From Nitrospirota bacterium (GTDB lineage Bacteria; Nitrospirota; Nitrospiria; JACQBZ01), in NCBI GenBank assembly GCA_016198945.1, contig JACQHO010000079.1, positions 1 to 11,340 of the forward strand: a DNA stretch of 11,340 bases. The letters are read 5' to 3'. A program made the position numbers and the translations under genes. Each line of letters starts with the position of its first letter. Position 1 is the first letter of the stretch. Below the pieces are notes generated by a model, which had not been told where the DNA came from, searched no databases, and was given only the letters and a program-made list of their open reading frames with translations. This document shows, piece by piece, positions 6,357 to 11,340 of the stretch.

Positions 6357-6536
6357 TCATTCCGCTTTGACAACCGCGACCGCGACACCGCCTTCGACGA
6401 GCACGTGATCCCCGACCTGCGCTTCGGGCAAGAGCAACATCGGCACGCGGATGAAAACGCCGTTGACGCGGACCTTTGCCATGTTCGTCCATCCGTCGGG
6501 ATACAGTTCGACGATTTCCCCCGTCACCGGGTTCAT
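6357..6536 (-). CDS. small HypC-like OB-fold protein lacking Cys2
   Basis: Protein of 59 residues beginning MNPVTGEIVELYPDG and ending VAVAVVKAE. The VGDHVLVEGGVAVAVV stretch matches the VGDYVIVHVGFAISKM core of the neighbouring HypC, and GEIVE corresponds to GKVLE. I therefore place it in the HypC/HupF family. It has no cysteine at all: position 2 is Asn and the N-terminus is one residue shorter than HypC. It also lacks the C-terminal helix. It cannot therefore bind the iron group as HypC does. The ATG at 6536 overlaps the hypF stop as ATGA, so it is translationally coupled to hypF. A longer in-frame start at 6731 would lie wholly inside hypF and is not credible. Possible roles are an accessory chaperone for the large subunit or a modulator of HypC/HypD; neither is shown. 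Confidence 0.82.
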   Translation of the reverse strand: MNPVTGEIVELYPDGWTNMAKVRVNGVFIRVPMLLLPEAQVGDHVLVEGGVAVAVVKAE

Positions 6537-8878
6537 CGGACCGCCTCCGCGTTTGGCGGTCCGGCCTTGACAAGATTTTTCACCGCCCGGTCTTCCCGAA
6601 GCGCAACCCATGCCTGACCCAACGCAATTCCCCCGTCGTTCGGCGGAACCCGCTGGTGCCAGTACGGACGAAGACCTTCCGTTTCGAGACGTCGAACCGT
6701 CCGTTCCGTCAGATATTGATTCTGGAAACATCCGCCGGTCAAAACCACCCGCTCTTCGCCGACCCGCTTCGCAACCTCCACGATGACCTCGGCCAGCGTG
6801 TTATGAAATTGAGCCGAGATCCGGGAGACCGGGACATCGCGCCGGACATCGTCAAGAATCCCCGACATCATCGGCTCCCAATCAATGATCAGGCGCTCGT
6901 CCATCTGAAATTTGAGATTTGAAATTTGAAACGGATACGCCGCCTCCGTCCGGTCGTCCCCGATCGCAAACTCCAGTTCCATCGCGGCCTGTCCTTCAAA
7001 GCTGACGCGCTGGCGAAGCCCGACAATCGAGGCGACCGCGTCAAACAACCGGCCGGCGCTGGAGGTGCGGGGCGAATGGACTTCCCGGTCCAGCATTGTA
7101 CGAAGCACGTTCCGCTCGGAAGCCGCAAAGGATCGCAGCGGCGCCAGATCCTCCCGATCAAACAGGCGGCCGCCGAGGATTTCGTACAGCAGGCCTGCCG
7201 CCGTCCGTCTCGGTTCCTTGACGGCCGCCGGGCCGCCCGGAAGACGGAAGGTCCGAAGCGAAGCGACCCTGCGATATCCGTCCGCGTCCGTCAATAAAAA
7301 TTCCCCGCCCCAGATCGTCCCGTCCGGGCCGTAGCCGGTGCCGTCCCATGAAACGCCGAGGACCGGACCTTCGAGTTCGTTCTCCGCCATGCAGGAGGCG
7401 ACATGGGCGAAATGATGCTGGACGGCGGTGAGGGGCAGGCCCCGATCATGGGCGTACCGCGCGGAGGGATAGTCCGGATGCAGGTCGCAAACGATTTGTT
7501 CCGGTTGCGTATTGTATAATGATCGGAAGCTCGCAATCACCTTCCGGAAGGCCTCGAAGGCTTCCCGTGTTTCCAGATCACCGATATGCTGGCTGATGAA
7601 AATATTGTTTCCTGCTGTGAGGGCCACGGTGTTTTTCAAATGTCCACCCACTGCCAGCACGGCGGGGGCCGGTTCTTTGAGACGGATGGGAAGCGGCGCA
7701 TAGCCGCGCGCGCGGCGCAGGACCAGCTCGCGGCCCATCATGACTCTCACCACCGAGTCATCCACATGCCGGACGATCGGACGATTGTGGACAAGGGACA
7801 GATCCGCGATGCCGCCCAAACGGTTCAAGGCCTCATACTCATCGGTGCAGATCGGCTCGTCCGAATTATTTCCGCTCGTGGCCACGACGGGGGAGCCCAG
7901 CTCGGCCATCAAGAGATGATGCAACGGGGTATACGGCAGCATGATCCCGAGATAGGGATTGCCGGGGGCGACGGAGGGGGCGATTTGAAATTTCAAATTT
8001 GAGATTTGAGATTTTCGACGCAATAACACGATGGGGGATTCGGGGGACAGCAGGAGCCGTTCCTCCATCTCCGAGACCTGACAGTCGGCCTGGATAGCCT
8101 CCAGGGACGGAACCATCAGCGCAAACGGTTTCTCTTCACGATGTTTTCGCTCGCGCAGGCGGGCGACCGCCCCCTCGTTTTCGGCGGCGACCATCAGATG
8201 GAACCCTCCGAGGCCCTTGACCGCGACGGTCTTCCCGTCACGGATCGCGTCCGCGGCTTCAAGCAGCGCCGTGTGGCCGCGCGATTGGACCTTTCCGGTC
8301 CCGTCCCATAACTCCAGGTGAGGCCCGCAGACCGGACAGGCATTGGGCTGTGCGTGGAAGCGACGGTCGAGCGGGTTTTCGTATTCCTCCCGACAGGACT
8401 CGCACATCCCAAATGCTTTCATCGTCGTCTTGGCGCGGTCGTAGGGAAGCGACTCGATGATCGTGAAACGGGGCCCGCAGTTCGTGCAGTTTGTGAAGGG
8501 ATAGAGATAACGCCGGTTCGACGGATCGAACAGTTCCCGCACACAATCCGGGCAGGAGGCGATATCGGGGAGAACAAGGGCGGTCAGCGGCCCGTCGTCG
8601 TTGCTGGGACGGATCTCGAACCGGCCGAACCCGACCGGATCCAGAAAAGAAAACTCGAGGCTCTGAATGAACGACCGGGGCGGTTTTTCCTTTTCGATGC
8701 GAAGGAGAAATCCGTCCAGTTGAGGCTTGCTTCCCTCCGCCTCAATCACGACCCCGCGCGAGGAATTCATCACCCAGCCGGGCAAGCCCATCCCGGTCGC
8801 AAGCCGGCAAATGAACGGCCGGAACCCGACCCCCTGCACGGCGCCCCGGATGGTGATCTGAACGCGTTGGATCATCAT
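6533..8878 (-). CDS. hypF: carbamoyltransferase HypF
   Basis: HypF makes carbamoyl-adenylate from carbamoyl phosphate and ATP and passes the carbamoyl group to the HypE cysteine. The protein has 781 residues (family about 750). Domains run in the usual order. The acylphosphatase-like part has GAVQGVGFRPF at 12-22. Two zinc-finger pairs hold Cys109/112, 131/134, 159/162 and 181/184. The YrdC-like domain spans about 200-385 with KGLGGFHL and KHREEKPFALMV. The Kae1-like domain runs from about 405 with VQHHFAHVASCMAE, DGTGYGPDG and LTGGCFQNQ. Two short inserts encoded by the AT-rich repeat lie at residues 289-299 (YrdC part) and about 650-659 (Kae1 part), both between predicted strands, and the frame stays open. 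MMIQ offers two adjacent starts. The ATG overlaps the hypA stop as ATGA. All family motifs are present, so it should be functional. Confidence 0.97.
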   Translation of the reverse strand: MMIQRVQITIRGAVQGVGFRPFICRLATGMGLPGWVMNSSRGVVIEAEGSKPQLDGFLLRIEKEKPPRSFIQSLEFSFLDPVGFGRFEIRPSNDDGPLTALVLPDIASCPDCVRELFDPSNRRYLYPFTNCTNCGPRFTIIESLPYDRAKTTMKAFGMCESCREEYENPLDRRFHAQPNACPVCGPHLELWDGTGKVQSRGHTALLEAADAIRDGKTVAVKGLGGFHLMVAAENEGAVARLRERKHREEKPFALMVPSLEAIQADCQVSEMEERLLLSPESPIVLLRRKSQISNLKFQIAPSVAPGNPYLGIMLPYTPLHHLLMAELGSPVVATSGNNSDEPICTDEYEALNRLGGIADLSLVHNRPIVRHVDDSVVRVMMGRELVLRRARGYAPLPIRLKEPAPAVLAVGGHLKNTVALTAGNNIFISQHIGDLETREAFEAFRKVIASFRSLYNTQPEQIVCDLHPDYPSARYAHDRGLPLTAVQHHFAHVASCMAENELEGPVLGVSWDGTGYGPDGTIWGGEFLLTDADGYRRVASLRTFRLPGGPAAVKEPRRTAAGLLYEILGGRLFDREDLAPLRSFAASERNVLRTMLDREVHSPRTSSAGRLFDAVASIVGLRQRVSFEGQAAMELEFAIGDDRTEAAYPFQISNLKFQMDERLIIDWEPMMSGILDDVRRDVPVSRISAQFHNTLAEVIVEVAKRVGEERVVLTGGCFQNQYLTERTVRRLETEGLRPYWHQRVPPNDGGIALGQAWVALREDRAVKNLVKAGPPNAEAVR
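6903..6931. repeat. AT-rich short repeat, copy B (in frame inside hypF, Kae1-like domain)
   Basis: An AT-rich tract in otherwise GC-rich hypF. On the minus strand it encodes FQISNLKFQM around residues 650-659, between AAYPF and DERLIIDW, where other HypF proteins usually go straight from one strand to the next. It differs from copy C in the shared QISNLKFQ stretch at four bases, all synonymous. Confidence 0.8.
7982..8012. repeat. AT-rich short repeat, copy C (in frame inside hypF, YrdC-like domain)
   Basis: A 31-base tract nearly identical to copy A (one mismatch). On the minus strand it encodes SQISNLKFQI at hypF residues 290-299, between PIVLLRRK and APSVAPG, a surface loop in the YrdC-like domain. 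The reading frame is kept and no stop is introduced. Confidence 0.85.
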
Positions 8879-9222
8879 GCCTCGGACAGTTCGACCTCGA
8901 CCACATCCATCTCGTTTCCCGAAATCAACTCAACACCCGCATCTCCGCAGTTCGTACAGATGGTGATGTAACGGCCGGCCTCAAAACCGGAACCGCATTT
9001 CTTGCAGTAACAACGGATCGGCACATTTTTGATCATGAGTTTTGCGCCCTGCACGGCCGTTCCTTGGCTGGCCATTTCAAAACAGAACTCCAGCGATTCG
9101 GGGACGATGCGGTTGAATTCACCCAGCTTCAATGTCACGGATTTCACATCCCTCGCCTCGCCGGCTGGAAGATGTTGCCGCACTGTTTCAACGATGTTCC
9201 GCGCGATCGAGAGTTCATGCAT
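8875..9222 (-). CDS. hypA: hydrogenase nickel-insertion protein HypA
   Basis: HypA binds nickel and, normally with the GTPase HypB, delivers it to the large subunit before the C-terminal tail is cut. The protein has 115 residues, typical of the family. It starts MHELSIARNIVETV, with the invariant His2 of the nickel site. The structural zinc site is CKKC (Cys73, Cys76) and CTNC (Cys89, Cys92). LGEFNRIVPESLEFCFEM fits the conserved central region. The ATG at 9222 overlaps the end of the protease gene by 8 bases, and its stop overlaps hypF as ATGA. No hypB follows, which is unusual because hypA and hypB are often adjacent. Confidence 0.97.
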   Translation of the reverse strand: MHELSIARNIVETVRQHLPAGEARDVKSVTLKLGEFNRIVPESLEFCFEMASQGTAVQGAKLMIKNVPIRCYCKKCGSGFEAGRYITICTNCGDAGVELISGNEMDVVEVELSEA

Positions 9223-9718
9223 GGCCGTCGACCTTCCGAGCCGGTTTCACTCCCAGGGCCTCAAGTTCCCCTGCCGCGGCATCGACCACGCGGGGAAGGG
9301 CTTCCCGGAGCACGGGAGTGAGATCGAGGCCGACCTCCCGGACCTCCTTCGGCTGAACGCCGAGGATCCGTGTCGGTGGGAGCTTTCCCAGAAACCGAGC
9401 CACCGACAGCAACTCGGCGATGCCGACCTCGTGGGCTGAAAAGAAGGGTCCCCGCCGCGCGGACAGATCGTCCGGACTCAGCCGATAGATCGCTCCCGGC
9501 GGTTCGCCTCCGGCCACGGCATCGATGATCAGGAGATGCTCCGCCCCTTCGAATTCCGGCAGGCACCGCAGGCCCGCCACGCCCCCGTCCACGAGCCGGA
9601 CGCGGGCCGGCAGGTCATAGGTCTCGGCCAGCAACCGGACGGCCCAGACGCCGACGCCGTCATCCCGCATGAGCGTGTTGCCGACTCCGAGGACGACGAT
9701 GGAAGGGGCGGCCGTCAT
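9215..9718 (-). CDS. hyaD: hydrogenase large-subunit maturation endopeptidase (HyaD/HupD type)
   Basis: Nickel-dependent endopeptidase of 167 residues that removes the C-terminal tail of the large subunit after metal insertion. It starts IVVLGVGNTLMRDDGVGVWAV, the M52 family signature (split: GVGNTLMRDD at residues 11-20). DGG is at 44-46, IDAV near 65-68 and SAHEVG at 94-99. By comparison with E. coli HybD, the nickel ligands Glu16, Asp62 and His93 correspond to Asp20, Asp66 and His96 here. Asp instead of Glu at the first position also occurs in HycI, so this is not a defect. The ATG overlaps the cytochrome b stop as ATGA. Its likely substrate is the large subunit encoded two genes upstream, which still carries a 15-residue tail after its last His. 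Confidence 0.94.
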   Translation of the reverse strand: MTAAPSIVVLGVGNTLMRDDGVGVWAVRLLAETYDLPARVRLVDGGVAGLRCLPEFEGAEHLLIIDAVAGGEPPGAIYRLSPDDLSARRGPFFSAHEVGIAELLSVARFLGKLPPTRILGVQPKEVREVGLDLTPVLREALPRVVDAAAGELEALGVKPARKVDGHA

Positions 9719-10386
9719 CGTCCGGCGCCTCCCGCCGGTTCACGGACCTTGTATTTGTAGCCGGTGATCATCGAGCGGAGGGTATGGTCGCGATGAATTA
9801 CGGCGTACATCGCGGCCATATAGACATGGATCGCCACCGTCACAATGAAAATCCACATGCCCAGGAAGTGATAGATGCGGGTGTAGGATTCGCCTCCGAG
9901 CAGCCGGTTGACCCATCCGAAGGCGGCCTGCGCCGGGAAGAGCCCGAAAACCCTTCCGTGATAGAGCGCGAATCCGGTCGCGGCCATGAAGAGGATCAGG
10001 AAGGCCCAGAAGAGATAGGTCAGGGCCTGCATCGGATTGTAACGGCGGTATTTCTTATGGCTCTCTTTGAGAAAAAGATAGTACAGCAATACGTCGGGGA
10101 TGTTCTTGATATTTTCCAAAAGGCTGAAATCCCGCCAGTCCGAGTCGAAGGTCGAGTTGAAGGAAAGGTAGACGCGCACGACCAACCCCAGAATGAAAAT
10201 ATAGGCCGCCGTGAAATGGGCGAACCGCATCCAGGCCATTACGGCCAGCCCGCCCGGCTCGCCTCCCGGCAAAAACGGCCAGTGGATGTAAAACCCCGTA
10301 AGGGTGAGGACGGTAATGGCCAGGAAGCGGAGCCAGTGGTCCGTCCGATAGGTCAGGTTCCATTCATAGACGTATTCGCGTTTCAT
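9715..10386 (-). CDS. hyaC: Ni/Fe-hydrogenase b-type cytochrome subunit (HyaC/HupC type)
   Basis: Integral membrane diheme cytochrome b of 223 residues that anchors the periplasmic hydrogenase and passes electrons from H2 to the quinone pool. It starts MKREYVYEWNLTYRTDHWLRF (His17), with the start typical of the family. Four hydrophobic segments lie at about 18-36, 49-75, 121-142 and 171-197. His17, His57 (FAHFTA), His173 (YHFLG) and His187 (AIHVYM) are candidate heme ligands. The ATG at 10386 has GAGG 5 bases upstream. It is preceded by the large subunit, with a 54-base gap holding a perfect palindrome, and followed by the protease with a 4-base overlap. Its presence supports a group 1 membrane-bound uptake enzyme. 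Confidence 0.95.
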   Translation of the reverse strand: MKREYVYEWNLTYRTDHWLRFLAITVLTLTGFYIHWPFLPGGEPGGLAVMAWMRFAHFTAAYIFILGLVVRVYLSFNSTFDSDWRDFSLLENIKNIPDVLLYYLFLKESHKKYRRYNPMQALTYLFWAFLILFMAATGFALYHGRVFGLFPAQAAFGWVNRLLGGESYTRIYHFLGMWIFIVTVAIHVYMAAMYAVIHRDHTLRSMITGYKYKVREPAGGAGR

Positions 10387-10402
10387 GGCAGCCTCGCTGG
10401 GT

Positions 10403-10427
10403 GGGGACAGATTTTAAATCTGTCCCC
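10403..10427. repeat. REP-like perfect palindrome between large subunit and cytochrome b
   Basis: Two 12-base arms, GGGGACAGATTT and AAATCTGTCCCC, flank a single central T. The pairing is perfect over 24 bases. I remember GGGGACAG...CTGTCCCC palindromes as dispersed REP-type sequences, often found near RAYT (Y1 transposase) genes in environmental bacteria; no such gene is in this window. As RNA it forms a strong stem after the large-subunit stop and before the hyaC RBS, without a following U-tract, so it is more likely an mRNA-stabilising or processing element than a terminator. Confidence 0.8.
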
Positions 10428-10440
10428 TGCTTCTGGAGCC

Positions 10441-11340
10441 CTACGACACGCGGACTTTATAGACCGCATTGCTTTCCGGATCGATCACATGGACGGTGCA
10501 GGCCAGGCAGGGGTCAAAGGAATGGGCCACGCGTAGAATTTCAAGCGGCCGCTTGGCATCGGCCACCGGTGTCCCGATGAGCGCCTGCTCAATCGGTCCT
10601 TTGACTCCATTTGCATCTCGCGGCGAGATGTTCCAGCAGGTCGGCGTGACGACTTGGTAGTTGGCCAGCCGTTGCGCCTCGATCTGATTCCAGTGGCCCA
10701 GCGCGCCCCGGGGAGCCTCCCAAAGACCGATTCCTTGTGCCCGGGCCGGCAGCGTGTATTGAGTGAAGGTATCCTTTTTTCCTTTCTTGATGTTTTCCAA
10801 GATCTCGTCGGACCATTGCACCATGGCATCGGCGATGATTTTCGTCTCCAATGCACGGGCCGCGATCCGGCCGACGACTGAAAAGAGGACCTCCGGATGG
10901 CCGCCGACGCCGAGCGTTCCCAACGTCTGGTCGATCATCGCGCGGGCCGCGGTATGTCCCTTCGCGTACGCAACCACCATTCGAGCCAACGCCCCCGTCT
11001 CCATCGGCCGATCGCCGTAGCGGGGCGCCTTGGCCCAGGTATATTTCTTCTCAACATCCCATTCCGTGAAGTCCGGCTCGGTCACGCCCACGCTCGGATG
11101 CGCCGGCCTGCCGTCTTTATACCAGCCGTGGGTCACATCCTCCGTCACGGCCTTTTCGTCGATCTCTTGTGCCTTGAGGCTGCCGTCGAGAACGATCCCG
11201 CTGGGCAGGAGGCGGTTTTTCGAATCGAAGCTCGCATCGTCGAAGACCCCCCAGGCCAGGAAGTTGCGCGGACCGATGCCGATCTTTGCGTAGTCGAGGT
11301 AATACGGCGCGATCGCCAGTACATCCGGGATATAGACATG
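10441..11340 (-). CDS. hyaB: [NiFe]-hydrogenase large subunit, group 1 type (partial, C-terminal half)
   Basis: The catalytic subunit of an H2-oxidising [NiFe]-hydrogenase. The frame is open from the right edge (first residues HVYIPDVLAIAPYYLDYAKI) to the TGA-type stop at 10441, giving 299 residues; full proteins are about 570-600, so the N-terminal half with the first CxxC nickel motif is outside. The conserved WEAPRGALGHW is present. The C-terminal nickel motif reads HSFDPCLACTVH (in-window Cys278 and Cys281, His284), matching group 1 enzymes. After this His comes a 15-residue tail, VIDPESNAVYKVRVS, the part cut off by the maturation protease. Internal features such as MTEDVTHGWYKDG and YTWAKAPRYGDRPMETG are typical of the membrane-bound uptake group. 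The downstream cytochrome b gene supports that class; the exact subgroup (1c/1d) cannot be settled from half the protein. Confidence 0.96.
   Translation of the reverse strand, partial: HVYIPDVLAIAPYYLDYAKIGIGPRNFLAWGVFDDASFDSKNRLLPSGIVLDGSLKAQEIDEKAVTEDVTHGWYKDGRPAHPSVGVTEPDFTEWDVEKKYTWAKAPRYGDRPMETGALARMVVAYAKGHTAARAMIDQTLGTLGVGGHPEVLFSVVGRIAARALETKIIADAMVQWSDEILENIKKGKKDTFTQYTLPARAQGIGLWEAPRGALGHWNQIEAQRLANYQVVTPTCWNISPRDANGVKGPIEQALIGTPVADAKRPLEILRVAHSFDPCLACTVHVIDPESNAVYKVRVS

Noticed and set aside
6357..6731. Longer version of the HypC-like gene starting at 6731
   Set aside because: The extra 65 residues lie wholly inside hypF in another frame and look non-coding (Ser/Gly/Arg-rich); the ATGA-coupled start at 6536 gives a compact OB-fold protein.
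4931..8012. AT-rich repeats as a CRISPR array
   Set aside because: Only three copies, more than 1 kb apart and inside genes, with no regular spacers and no cas genes.

Overview
The window looks like bacterial chromosomal DNA, GC-rich, with every supported gene on the minus strand. In transcription order, from the right end to the left, it holds a [NiFe]-hydrogenase and its maturation genes, followed by a block of electron-transfer genes. The organism should be Gram-negative, because one gene encodes a predicted outer-membrane beta-barrel with a C-terminal Phe. It probably uses menaquinone. The gene mix and the repeats recall Nitrospirota or a neighbouring lineage, but that placement is a guess from memory and is not shown by the sequence.

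Right part (11340 to 9715): the C-terminal half of a group 1-type uptake [NiFe]-hydrogenase large subunit, cut by the window edge, then its membrane cytochrome b subunit. A 25-base perfect palindrome of REP type lies between them. Middle part (9718 to 3849): a tightly packed maturation run. It contains the large-subunit endopeptidase (hyaD/hupD type), hypA, hypF, a small HypC-like gene lacking the essential Cys2, a normal hypC, hypD and hypE. Most junctions overlap, several as ATGA. Together these genes make the Fe(CN)2CO group, help insert nickel and trim the large subunit. No hypB is present in the window.

A 124-base MITE-like element lies between hypE and the left block. Left part (3675 to 1): a secreted tetraheme cytochrome c, two tandem paralogous cyclic-nucleotide-binding-fold proteins without a DNA-binding domain, an outer-membrane fusion of a monoheme cytochrome c with a porin (Cyc2-like), and a MenA-like prenyltransferase cut by the left edge. 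Gaps here are short (16 to 49 bases), so these genes are probably co-transcribed. The block reads as a possible electron path between the menaquinone pool, the periplasm and the cell surface, placed next to an H2-oxidising enzyme.

The most unusual feature is a short AT-rich repeat present three times. Two copies lie in frame inside hypF, in different domains, and encode the same octapeptide QISNLKFQ with only synonymous differences. The third copy supplies the end of hypD and its stop codon. Three unrelated repeat families (this one, the REP-like palindrome and the MITE) all sit at gene junctions or inter-strand linkers of one hydrogenase locus.
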